A DNA stretch of 10,441 nt. Source: a bacterium (lineage in GTDB: Bacteria; Patescibacteriota; Patescibacteriia; Patescibacteriales; JAGXOH01). Location of the stretch: contig JAIOTG010000107.1 in the NCBI GenBank assembly GCA_021106995.1, positions 1 through 10,441 on the forward strand, given 5' to 3'. The position numbers were made by a program, and so were the translations under genes. The notes beneath the pieces are model-generated. The model had not been told where the DNA came from. It did not search any database and worked only from the letters and a program-made list of their open reading frames with translations. Each line of letters begins with the position of its first letter. Position 1 is the stretch's first letter. Positions 1 to 6,257 of the stretch are shown here, piece by piece.

Positions 1-1
1 T

Positions 2-253
2 GCTGCAACAGTTTGTGCAAGTTTATGTTCGAGTTGCTCATTGCCGACTAGGGAAGAATTGGAGTGTATGTGTAATAATAAAGCTTCATTGGGGGGTAAT
101 TTCACTACATCGCCCTCTTGGCGATATTGGTCTAGTACGAGGTGGGATGCAAATGAGGGAATTCAAACCCATTTTAATTCTTTTCCGTCTTGTTCTACTG
201 CACGATACGGTGAGAACAGCTTGTTGGGGGTGCGTTGTATACGCACGTATTAA
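2..253 (+). CDS. DUF1566/FISUMP-like protein, C-terminal end (5' truncated by the window)
   Basis: The frame is open from the left edge to a TAA at 251-253, so only the last 83 residues are visible. They carry the signature of the C-terminal half of DUF1566 / Fibrobacter-succinogenes-major-paralogue domains: LPTREELE, then RYWSSTRWDANEG, then the closing LGVRCIRTY, matching the family pattern LPT..EL - YWSST - VRCvR. Proteins with this domain are usually secreted or surface-exposed and often sit at the end of pilin-like or lipoprotein-like proteins; their function is mostly unknown. There are five Cys in this fragment, four before the WSST motif region and one in VRCIR among others, which would suit an extracytoplasmic disulfide-bonded fold (inference). 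It is followed by an intrinsic terminator and looks unrelated to the biosynthetic genes downstream. A competing frame covering 15-326 lacks any recognisable motif. Confidence 0.75.
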   Translation, partial: AATVCASLCSSCSLPTREELECMCNNKASLGGNFTTSPSWRYWSSTRWDANEGIQTHFNSFPSCSTARYGENSLLGVRCIRTY

Positions 254-311
254 ATTTAGCAACCTGATATTTTGTTGTTTAGTGTTTATATTTATTGACA
301 GTTTTTTACCT

Positions 312-347
312 ACCAGTGGTTTTTAAAAGAAGCCACTGGTTTTTTTA
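312..347 (+). terminator. Rho-independent terminator
   Basis: A perfect 8-bp stem pairs accagtgg (312-319) with ccactggt (333-340). It can extend inward by T-A and G-U pairs to about 12 bp with a short loop around 324-328, and a T tract follows at once (340-347). It lies about 60 bases after the stop of the DUF1566-like gene and separates that gene from the next gene run. Confidence 0.9.
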
Positions 348-401
348 TTTTAAAAAATTACAATCCTTTGTTTATCACGAGAATGAAGCTAGGTTTAAAT
401 G

Positions 402-430
402 CATTAGATTAATATATTGTCTTCTATAAT
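402..430 (+). promoter_or_regulatory. Candidate promoter for the 466-2055 gene pair
   Basis: A perfect TATAAT lies at 425-430, between the terminator and the first gene of the next run. The position 17 bases upstream (402-407, cattag) is a poor -35 box, so the call rests mostly on the -10 hexamer and its location. A start near 437 would give a leader of about 30 bases to the ATG at 466. AT-rich DNA yields such hexamers by chance. Confidence 0.35.
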
Positions 431-465
431 TTTTAATGATATTATATAATAAAAATAAAATTTTT

Positions 466-921
466 ATGAAAAAAATATATTTATTACTGCTATTTATTTT
501 ATTTATTATTTTTGGGATTTTTTATTTGTATAGTTTAAATTTTGGTATATTTACAAAAGAAAAAGAGCAAAAAATCATTAATTATCAAGGTAATTTTAAA
601 GAGGTGGATGATAATGATGCAAGTTTTAACAATTCAATAACTAGTGGAATTGTAGTTAATATAGAGAAAGACTTCTTATACGTTGCTCCTTTCCCAGATA
701 GTAGTGAAAAGAGGAGAATTTTATTAGATAAAAAAACTAAATATATTAAGCTAAGGGTAGATTCTAATTATGGGGTTATTGACGAGAAAAATATAGGAAT
801 AAGTGATGTAAAATTAAAAGATTCCGTGGTGGTTGTCCCTAGATATTCCGACAAGGAGGGGGCATTAGATTTTAGCATAGCAGAAGAGGTGAGAATAATT
901 TTAGTTAATGATACTCAATGA
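466..921 (+). CDS. Small membrane-anchored or secreted protein, DUF5666-like
   Basis: The 151-residue product starts MKKIYLLLL, with two Lys followed by about 20 hydrophobic residues: a classic signal peptide or single N-terminal membrane anchor. An upstream in-frame ATG at 436 would add ten residues (MILYNKNKIF) before the Lys pair; the 466 start gives the better signal peptide, though neither has a clear Shine-Dalgarno. The rest is a small beta-rich domain: SGIVVNIEKDFLYVAP, later TKYIKL, then ISDVKLKDSVVVV, resembling DUF5666-type OB-like domains (a short strand, a second strand, then 'sdlk.Gd.V.V'). No catalytic motif is visible. Its TGA (919-921) overlaps the ATG of the PP-loop gene in an ATGA, implying translational coupling. 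The family assignment is tentative and the function unknown. Confidence 0.6.
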   Translation: MKKIYLLLLFILFIIFGIFYLYSLNFGIFTKEKEQKIINYQGNFKEVDDNDASFNNSITSGIVVNIEKDFLYVAPFPDSSEKRRILLDKKTKYIKLRVDSNYGVIDEKNIGISDVKLKDSVVVVPRYSDKEGALDFSIAEEVRIILVNDTQ

Positions 922-1895
922 GTTTAAACACAAAAACTTGTAAAAATTGTTTAATAAACAATCAAATTCCTTCTGTAGGAATAAATAATAATGGTCCTTG
1001 CTCTTATTGCGAAAGCCATTCTAAGCAGAAGGATTTTTCATATAAAGAAAAAATTTCTGCTAGAAATAATTTTGACAAAATAATAAACAAGACCATTTTA
1101 GGAAAGAGAAATAAGTATGATGTTTTGCTAATGTTGAGTGGAGGTAAAGACAGTTCTTATATTTTGAATCTCTTGAAGAAACAATACAAACTTAACGTTC
1201 TTGCTTGTTCAGTAATGCGCCCATTATTAAATTCGAAGGCTTTGGATAATATTGTTAAAATAACTAAAAAATTAAAGGTAGATTTTGAAATTTATCCTTT
1301 TGAAGAAAAGTTTTATCGTAATTTTCTAGGCAAGGGCTTGGTTTGGGGGTATAAGAATAATATGGGACCAAGTATAGGTTGTCAGCTCTGTTGTTATTTA
1401 AAAGATACGGTTTGTTTTAATATTGCTTTAAAAAATGGGGTTAAAATTATAGTATCTGGTTGGGATAAAAGTCAATCTTCAAGCCCAATTATTTTTTTTA
1501 AAGAACAAGACAAGAAGGAATATTTGGAAAATCAATATGGGGAAATATACAGATTATTTCTGAAGTTGTTTCCTGAATACAGAAACACTATCTATGATTT
1601 AAATCTAGATAGCATTGATTACAAAGAGTTTCCTTCAATAATTTCCCCTCTAACTTTTATAGATTATTCGATCGATTTGATGTATAAAGAATTAGAAAAA
1701 ATTGGTTTTTCTAAACATGACTTTTCCCCTTTGAAAACTAATTGTGATGCCTTGGAATTTTTTAATTATTTATCTTATAGCTATTATGGGAGTCATATAA
1801 ATACGATGAGTATATCTCGGGAAATTCGTAAAAATGGTTTTTTAAAAATTAATAACAAAGTTTTAGAAAAAAAAAGATTTAAAAAATTTTATTAA
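918..1895 (+). CDS. PP-loop (adenine nucleotide alpha-hydrolase) ATPase with CxxC motifs, C-terminally frameshifted
   Basis: The 325-residue product belongs to the N-type PP-loop ATPases, which adenylate a substrate before amidation or thiolation. Seen directly: two CxxC pairs at C8/C11 and C28/C31 in the pattern C..C......GxCxYC found in WbpG/PseA-type N-acetyl sugar amidotransferases; the PP-loop LSGGKDSS (residues 73-80); a central C155xxC158 followed by a helix and IIVSGWDKSQ; then ISPLTF and a lone C276. CxxC plus a distant third Cys also recalls the [4Fe-4S]-binding trio of TtuA/TtcA sulfur transferases, though the spacing here (117 residues) is longer. Either a sugar/peptide amidotransferase or a thiolation enzyme is possible; the substrate is unknown. 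It is translationally coupled to the gene at 466 and lies just upstream of the HXS cassette. The stop at 1893-1895 appears to result from a frameshift in an A9 run (see 1876-2055). Confidence 0.75.
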   Translation: MSLNTKTCKNCLINNQIPSVGINNNGPCSYCESHSKQKDFSYKEKISARNNFDKIINKTILGKRNKYDVLLMLSGGKDSSYILNLLKKQYKLNVLACSVMRPLLNSKALDNIVKITKKLKVDFEIYPFEEKFYRNFLGKGLVWGYKNNMGPSIGCQLCCYLKDTVCFNIALKNGVKIIVSGWDKSQSSSPIIFFKEQDKKEYLENQYGEIYRLFLKLFPEYRNTIYDLNLDSIDYKEFPSIISPLTFIDYSIDLMYKELEKIGFSKHDFSPLKTNCDALEFFNYLSYSYYGSHINTMSISREIRKNGFLKINNKVLEKKRFKKFY

Positions 1896-2055
1896 AGAGC
1901 ATCGTGATTTGATAAAAAATTATTCACAGCATAAACAGATAAAAGTGGAGGATTATCCAGTAGTTTATAATTTTTTAGGAGATGACGGATTTGGACTTAT
2001 GCTAAAACAAATTAAAAAAATTGATTATTATTTTAAATTTTTTCATTTAAGATAA
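1876..2055 (+). pseudogene. Displaced C-terminus of the PP-loop ATPase, +1 frame
   Basis: Directly after a run of nine A (1867-1875) the +1 frame is open for 59 codons to TAA at 2053-2055. It reads like real protein: DLKNFIKEHRDLIKNY, then VEDYPVVYNFLGDDGFGLML. It has no start codon of its own near the beginning, while the original frame gives only RFKKFY before stopping. With eight A instead of nine, the preceding gene would read through as ...VLEKKDLKNFIKEHRDL..., giving about 378 residues. The cause may be a homopolymer sequencing or assembly error, a true mutation, or a slippery tract that yields both products. Confidence 0.7.
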
Positions 2056-2058
2056 TTA

Positions 2059-2087
2059 TTGTTTTATTGTTTTTTTTGTGTTAATAT
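2059..2087 (+). promoter_or_regulatory. Candidate promoter for the hxs cassette
   Basis: TTGTTT (2059-2064), a 17-base spacer and TAATAT (2082-2087), preceded by TG at 2079-2080 as in an extended -10, lie in the only untranslated gap (2056-2116) before hxsD. Transcription would begin about 2094 and leave a leader of roughly 20 bases with a weak AAAGAA before the ATG. The -35 matches consensus only in TTG. Confidence 0.4.
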
Positions 2088-2116
2088 GTAAAAAATTCAA
2101 TTAATTTAAAGAATAT

Positions 2117-2497
2117 ATGAAAAATAGTATCGAATTTACAGTGAATGAAAAAATCTATCCCCTTGAGGCTTTATATGGGGCGAGTTATGTTTTTGTTGAT
2201 GATTTTTATATTTATTTAAATAAAAATCCTAAGGATGAAACAATAGTCAACATGAAAGGGAAGAAAAATTTATCCAAAGAGGATCTTGATATAGCAAGGG
2301 GGGAATTTCTAAATGAGCTTTTAAGTTATTCTTTAAGACTTAAAATATCCGATAGTAATAAAAAAATAAAAGAACTTATTGTTGGACAAGCCTTAGTTGG
2401 TAGTATTAGCAACGAGGATGAGGATGATTTTTACGAAGATGATCCTTTAGGGATAGCCGTTCCTTGGGAGGATAAGTATAAAAAAGATAAAAAATAA
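2117..2497 (+). CDS. hxsD: His-Xaa-Ser system protein HxsD
   Basis: This 126-residue protein shows the HxsD pattern: an N-terminal strand then YPLEALYGASYVFVDDFYIYL (residues 14-34), the core GEFLNELLSYSLRLKI (62-77), the helix IKELIVGQALVG (84-95), and a tail after an acidic stretch reading DPLGIAVPWEDKY (109-121). LLSYSLRLK corresponds to the LLNDYxLRE-like motif by which the family was defined. HxsD proteins are small non-catalytic partners in HXS clusters; a role in precursor binding or scaffolding for the radical SAM enzyme is usually supposed but is inference. It is the first gene of the cassette, 4 bases from the next gene. The ATG at 2117 is preceded only by a weak AAAGAA. The tail is unusually acidic (NEDEDDFYEDD), then lysine-rich. 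Confidence 0.82.
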   Translation: MKNSIEFTVNEKIYPLEALYGASYVFVDDFYIYLNKNPKDETIVNMKGKKNLSKEDLDIARGEFLNELLSYSLRLKISDSNKKIKELIVGQALVGSISNEDEDDFYEDDPLGIAVPWEDKYKKDKK

Positions 2498-2501
2498 AAA
2501 G

Positions 2502-2723
2502 ATGATTTGTGTTAATTTTAATAAAAAATTATATAATAAAAAGGCCATAGAAGGAGCTATTCAAATTTATAAGGATTGGGCAGATTTTAAGATAAGTGAC
2601 TTGAAAAAAGAAATAAAAGTCTGTTTAGAGATGAAGATTGGTAATGACGAAGAATATCTTAAGAATGAATTTTGTAATTATGTTTTAGTTTTAACAGGTG
2701 ATGTTAAAGTAAATGTTCTATGA
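2502..2723 (+). CDS. Short HxsD-like protein (second copy)
   Basis: This 73-residue protein lines up by eye with the preceding HxsD: VNFNKKLYNKKAIEGAI (4-20) against EFTVNEKIYPLEALYGAS, a middle strand EIKVCLEM (37-44), and LKNEFCNYVLVL (53-64) against RGEFLNELLSYSL. It lacks the C-terminal IVGQAL helix and the DPLGIAVPWE tail of the longer copy, so it is about the HxsD core only. It probably forms a heteromeric partner with HxsD or binds the precursor leader (inference). The start is 4 bases after the hxsD stop with an AAAAAG just ahead; its TGA overlaps the hxsB ATG in ATGA (2720-2723), tying its translation to the maturase. No catalytic residues are evident, and no similarity to the PqqD/RRE fold is obvious by eye. 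Confidence 0.6.
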   Translation: MICVNFNKKLYNKKAIEGAIQIYKDWADFKISDLKKEIKVCLEMKIGNDEEYLKNEFCNYVLVLTGDVKVNVL

Positions 2724-4165
2724 ATATCAACCACAAGAAAATAAACAAAAACAATATAAGTTTTTTTAGATTTAGAAAATTAGGAGATAATTATCTTCTG
2801 ACAAATCAAGCGGGTGATTTTATTTTTTTAAATGATAATAATTTTAAAAAATATATAGAGGGCGAGTTAGAAGAGGACTCACTTGTTTTTAAAGATTTGG
2901 CTAAAAAAGGTTTTGTAAATAAATCTTTAGACACAAAGAGGTTGGTAAAAAAATATCAGCAAAAAAACAATTTTTTGTTTACAGGGCCAATTTTGCACAT
3001 TTTAGTGACAACTTTGCGTTGTGATCAGGCTTGTATTTACTGTCACGCTTCAGCTAAAGATATGTGTGCTAAAGATACTGATATGGACAAAAAAACTGCT
3101 AAAGCTTCTTTAGATAAAATATTTAGCAGTCCAAGTTCGACAATTATAATAGAGTTTCAGGGTGGCGAAGCTTTAGCTAATTGGCCCGTGGTAGAATATG
3201 TGGTTAATAGAGCGAGAAAGAAGGCGAAGGAAACCGGGAAAGAGTTGGAGTTTTCTTTGGTTAGTAATATGAATTTGATGGATGAAGAGAAGTATGAATT
3301 TTTAATTGACAATAAAGTTAGTGTTAGTTTGTCTTTGGACGGTCACGCTCCTCTTCATAATAAGAATAGACCTAACAGAGAGGGAGGGAATAATTATAAA
3401 AATATTGCTAAGTGGGCAAAGAGATTTAATGACAATTATTTAAGTTTAGAAAAAAGGGGTTATATTTCTAAATTGGCTAGCATAAGCGTTGTTAGCCGAC
3501 ATTCCTTGCCTTTTTTTAAAGAAATAGTAGATGAACATATAAATTTAGGTTTTGATGAAATGTTTCTTCGTCCTTTAAATCCCTTCGGTGTTTCAGAGGG
3601 AATTTGGGATAAAATAAATTATTCCAGCGACGAGTTTTTGGAATTTTATAGAAATACTCTGGATTATGTAATTGAAAAGAATTTAGAGGGAGTTTTATTT
3701 AAGGAAAGGTTGTCAAAATTTTTTTTACAGAAAATTCTTACAGATACTGACCCTAACATGTTAGAGTTGAGGTCACCTTGTGGAGCTGGGACTGGACAGC
3801 TAGCCTATAATTATAACGGAGATGTATATACTTGTGACGAAGGCAGGATGTTAAGTATGATGGGAGATGAAAGTTTTAGGCTAGGCAATGTCTTCCAGAA
3901 TACCTACGAGGAAATAATAGATAGTCCCACAGTTAAGAGTCTTTGCACAGCTTCTTGTTTAGAGGGTTTGCCAGAGTGTAGCAGTTGTGCTTATATGCCA
4001 TATTGTGGTACTTGTCCTATTTATAACTATGTTGAACACGGAAATATATTCTCTCAAATGCCAAATAATGAAAGATGTAAGATGAATAAAGGCATCCTTG
4101 ATTATTTATTTGAAAAAATTAAAGATGAAAAAATAAAAAAAATATTTGAAAAATGGTTAAAATAG
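2720..4165 (+). CDS. hxsB: His-Xaa-Ser system radical SAM/SPASM maturase HxsB
   Basis: This 481-residue radical SAM enzyme is expected to modify the HxS repeats of the nearby precursor. The N-terminal ~60 residues (FFRFRKLGDNYLLTNQAGDF, 15-34, then a beta/alpha stretch) match the family's 'yfRFr.l...yLlTN.aGe...L' opening, which helps separate HxsB from other SPASM proteins. The SAM-binding [4Fe-4S] site is C101xxxC105xxC108 within LRCDQACIYCH; the GGE SAM motif is at 148-150. The SPASM region holds C354, C372, C409, C413, C420, C423, C429, C432 and C453, enough for two auxiliary clusters. The ATG overlaps the stop of the short HxsD-like gene. Length and layout are normal and intact. The known partner radical SAM enzyme HxsC is not present between here and either window edge. 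The exact chemistry on the peptide is not evident from the sequence. Confidence 0.87.
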   Translation: MNINHKKINKNNISFFRFRKLGDNYLLTNQAGDFIFLNDNNFKKYIEGELEEDSLVFKDLAKKGFVNKSLDTKRLVKKYQQKNNFLFTGPILHILVTTLRCDQACIYCHASAKDMCAKDTDMDKKTAKASLDKIFSSPSSTIIIEFQGGEALANWPVVEYVVNRARKKAKETGKELEFSLVSNMNLMDEEKYEFLIDNKVSVSLSLDGHAPLHNKNRPNREGGNNYKNIAKWAKRFNDNYLSLEKRGYISKLASISVVSRHSLPFFKEIVDEHINLGFDEMFLRPLNPFGVSEGIWDKINYSSDEFLEFYRNTLDYVIEKNLEGVLFKERLSKFFLQKILTDTDPNMLELRSPCGAGTGQLAYNYNGDVYTCDEGRMLSMMGDESFRLGNVFQNTYEEIIDSPTVKSLCTASCLEGLPECSSCAYMPYCGTCPIYNYVEHGNIFSQMPNNERCKMNKGILDYLFEKIKDEKIKKIFEKWLK

Positions 4166-4173
4166 TGTAAAAT
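4146..4173 (+). promoter_or_regulatory. Possible internal promoter for hxsA
   Basis: TTGAAA (4146-4151), a 16-base spacer and TAAAAT (4168-4173) overlap the end of hxsB. Transcription would start near 4180, almost at the hxsA ATG (4181), which has no Shine-Dalgarno; this would make a leaderless message. Precursor genes are often expressed more strongly than their maturases, which would fit, but A/T-rich DNA makes the match weak evidence. Confidence 0.3.
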
Positions 4174-4180
4174 AATATAT

Positions 4181-4420
4181 ATGAATAAAAATAATCTTCC
4201 TAAAATTAAAAAAGACATAAGTCGCTTCTTAAATAGTGAAGAAGGTAGGGTTAATAAAAAGGATATTCCAAAAATTGCTATGCGGATTGTTGCTTTAGGT
4301 ATTGGCTTGGCTGGGCTTATAAATCCTAGTTCAGGCAATGCTGCCTCTACTCATGCTTCTCATGGTTCTCACTCTTCTCACGCAAGTCACGCAAGTCACG
4401 CCTCTCATAGCAGTAAGTAG
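4181..4420 (+). CDS. hxsA: His-Xaa-Ser repeat precursor peptide HxsA
   Basis: This 79-residue precursor has three parts. A lysine-rich leader (1-35) contains SRFLNSEEGRVNKKDIPK, resembling the conserved segment before the core in HxsA proteins. A short hydrophobic helix follows (IAMRIVALGIGLAGLI, 32-47). Then come NPSSGNAAST and seven uninterrupted HxS triplets (58-78): HAS, HGS, HSS, HAS, HAS, HAS, HSS, ending in a lone Lys. The product is probably a ribosomally made, post-translationally modified peptide whose His/Ser residues are the substrate of HxsB. The charged-hydrophobic-small layout before GNAA also looks like a signal peptide with an AxA-like cut site, so the repeat may be exported (inference). 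It starts 15 bases after the hxsB stop, with no Shine-Dalgarno. The minus strand here has no convincing gene. Confidence 0.88.
   Translation: MNKNNLPKIKKDISRFLNSEEGRVNKKDIPKIAMRIVALGIGLAGLINPSSGNAASTHASHGSHSSHASHASHASHSSK
4352..4414 (+). repeat. In-frame tandem HxS-coding repeat
   Basis: Seven 9-base units encode the His-x-Ser triplets at the end of hxsA. The protein repeat is perfect in register but the DNA is only partly so: both His codons and several Ser codons (TCT, AGT, AGC) are used, and only CACGCAAGT is repeated exactly, twice in a row, near the 3' end. Conserved protein with varied codons points to selection on the peptide; the exact pair suggests recent unit duplication. Confidence 0.9.
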
Positions 4421-4466
4421 TTTTGATATAACGGTAATATTGGTTGTTAATAAATTTTAAGAAGAT

Positions 4467-6254
4467 ATGGGAAAAAATAAAAAAAAAACTATTTATAAGG
4501 ATTCTGTTTTTAGTTTATTTAAGTTCTTATCTCAGAAAAATAAAAATAAATTAGCACTCCAGTCTGTTTTCGGACTTAATTTAAGTTTTAAGGGATTATT
4601 TGAACAGCTGGATGTTTTAATAGGTAAGCTTCATAGTTTTGGAATTAAAAAAAATAATAGAATTGTAATTGTTTTACCCCAGGGGGTAGAGATGACCATG
4701 GCGTGTCTTTTGGGTCTTAGTTGCGCCTGTATCGCTCCTCTGAATCCTATTTATAAAAAAAAGGAGTTTGATTTTTATTTTTCTGATATTAAGCCCAGTC
4801 TTTTAATTACTTTAAGGGGCTTTGATTCCGAGGCTCTTAAAGTTGCTCAAGAAAAAAATATTCCAATAGCTCGCATATTCCTAAAAGGATTTGGGTTTGA
4901 TTTGGAATTGCCTCAAAACAAGGAAGTATCTACAGAAAGGGATTTGCCAGGTCTAGACGACATATCCTTGGTCCTACATACCTCAGGAACAACCTCAAAT
5001 CCCAAATTGGTTCCCTTGATTCAAAAAAATATAATTTTTTCAGCTAATAATACAATAGATTCTTTAGAATTGGGGGAAGATGATAGATGTCTAGATTTAA
5101 TGCCTATTTTTCATATTCATGGTTTGGTTGTGACATTGTCTGCTCTTTTTTCAGGCGGTAGCGTTATATCTGCGCCTAAATTTGAGAAGAACAAGTTTTT
5201 TAATTGGTTGGATGAATTTAAGCCTACTTGGTATACGGGTGTTCCAACAGTTCATCAGGTTATTATTAAAGAATCCAGAGAAAATAAAGAAATATTAGAA
5301 AAAAATAAAATTAAAAAAATTCGCTCTTCTTCTGCGCCTCTTTCACCAGAAATACTTTCTTCTTTAGAGGGTATTTTTAATTGTCCAGTTTTAGAGTCAT
5401 ATGGCATGACTGAGGCTGCATTACAAATTACCAGCAACCAACTTCCTCCAGGAAAAAGAAAGCCTGGCTCAGCCGGCAAAGCTAATAATTTGGAGTTAGC
5501 CATAATTGACGAAGAAGATAATTTTTTAGAAAAAAATAAATTAGGAGAAATAATAATCAAGGGAGAAAATGTGATGTCTGGCTATGAAAATAATTTAAAG
5601 GCAAACAAAGAATCTTTTATTAATGGGTGGCTTAGAACTGGAGATCTTGGTTATTTAGATAAAGACGATTTTCTTTTTATAAAAGGACGAGCTAAGGAAA
5701 TGGTTAATAGAGGAGGAGAAAAGATTTTTTTAAGAGAAATTGACGAAGCTTTGCTTAGAAATAATAAAATTGAACAAGGAGTTGGTTTTATTGCTCCTCA
5801 TCCCTCTTTAGGAGAAGAAATATTTGCAGCTGTGATTTTGAAATCCGGCAGAAAGGTAACCGAAAGGGATATTAAAGAAAAATTAAGAAAAAAAATTTCC
5901 GACTTTAAGATTCCTAAAAGGATTATCTTTGTCAGCGATATTCCTAAAGGTCCTTCAGGGAAATTAAAAAGAATTGATTTATACAACCAGTTGAAAAGAA
6001 AGGGTTATTTTGATAATATCCATAGGGATAGTGATAGGGGGGTCGAAAATACTTTAATAGATATTTGGAGGAAAGTTTTAGAAAAGGATAATATCGGTAT
6101 AGATGATAATTTTTTTGAACTAGGAGGTTCTTCTTTAGAATTAGTTGAAATTGTAACAGAGTGTAGAAAAAAAAATATAAAAATAGAATCTGATAAAATA
6201 CTTGAGTACCCTTCTGTTAAAGGTTTGGCCGAATTTATTAGGAATAATAATTAA
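4467..6254 (+). CDS. Acyl/aryl-AMP ligase fused to a C-terminal acyl carrier domain
   Basis: This 595-residue ANL-superfamily enzyme should adenylate a carboxylic acid with ATP and pass it to the phosphopantetheine arm of its own carrier domain, a typical chain starter. Adenylation motifs in order: LHTSGTTSNPKLVP (P-loop, 170-183), MPIFHIHGL (212-220), SYGMTEAALQ (311-320), GWLRTGDLGY (387-396), KGRAKEMVNRGGEKI (406-420) and PKGPSGKLKR (493-502) with the catalytic Lys at K499. Residues ~525-593 form the carrier domain with DNFFELGGSSLELVE; S556 is the expected phosphopantetheine site. The FHIHGL stretch resembles acyl-CoA synthetases rather than amino-acid-activating NRPS domains, so an acid starter seems likelier than an amino acid, but the substrate cannot be named. 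AAGAAG lies just before the ATG. It is 46 bases after hxsA and 3 bases before the acyltransferase gene. Confidence 0.88.
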   Translation: MGKNKKKTIYKDSVFSLFKFLSQKNKNKLALQSVFGLNLSFKGLFEQLDVLIGKLHSFGIKKNNRIVIVLPQGVEMTMACLLGLSCACIAPLNPIYKKKEFDFYFSDIKPSLLITLRGFDSEALKVAQEKNIPIARIFLKGFGFDLELPQNKEVSTERDLPGLDDISLVLHTSGTTSNPKLVPLIQKNIIFSANNTIDSLELGEDDRCLDLMPIFHIHGLVVTLSALFSGGSVISAPKFEKNKFFNWLDEFKPTWYTGVPTVHQVIIKESRENKEILEKNKIKKIRSSSAPLSPEILSSLEGIFNCPVLESYGMTEAALQITSNQLPPGKRKPGSAGKANNLELAIIDEEDNFLEKNKLGEIIIKGENVMSGYENNLKANKESFINGWLRTGDLGYLDKDDFLFIKGRAKEMVNRGGEKIFLREIDEALLRNNKIEQGVGFIAPHPSLGEEIFAAVILKSGRKVTERDIKEKLRKKISDFKIPKRIIFVSDIPKGPSGKLKRIDLYNQLKRKGYFDNIHRDSDRGVENTLIDIWRKVLEKDNIGIDDNFFELGGSSLELVEIVTECRKKNIKIESDKILEYPSVKGLAEFIRNNN

Positions 6255-6257
6255 TTT

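Noticed and set aside
15-326. A 103-codon open frame overlapping the left-edge gene and running into the terminator stem
   Set aside because: It has no recognisable motif and ends inside the terminator, whereas the other frame (2-253) shows a clear DUF1566-type C-terminus.
2033-2050. Possible terminator after the PP-loop gene (TTAAAT / ATTTAA stem followed by T-rich DNA)
   Set aside because: The stem has only six A-T pairs and the T-rich stretch begins about ten bases too late, so it would be unstable.
918-2723. Recoded TGA (glycine code of Gracilibacteria/Absconditabacteria)
   Set aside because: TGA ends two genes exactly in ATGA overlaps with the next start, and the long PKS and ligase frames contain no in-frame TGA.
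4102-4338. Minus-strand open frame opposite hxsA and the end of hxsB
   Set aside because: It is the complement of two well-supported + strand genes and has only low-complexity hydrophobic sequence from A-rich codons.
4352-4414. CRISPR-like or non-coding tandem repeat
   Set aside because: Units are 9 bases, in frame, without spacers, and vary at synonymous positions; they encode the HxS triplets of hxsA.
4421-4466. Terminator between hxsA and the ligase gene
   Set aside because: Only weak, interrupted AAC/GTT symmetry is present, with no GC stem and no T tract.
5255-5986. Minus-strand open frames within the AMP-ligase gene
   Set aside because: They mirror conserved adenylation motifs on the + strand and have no features of their own.
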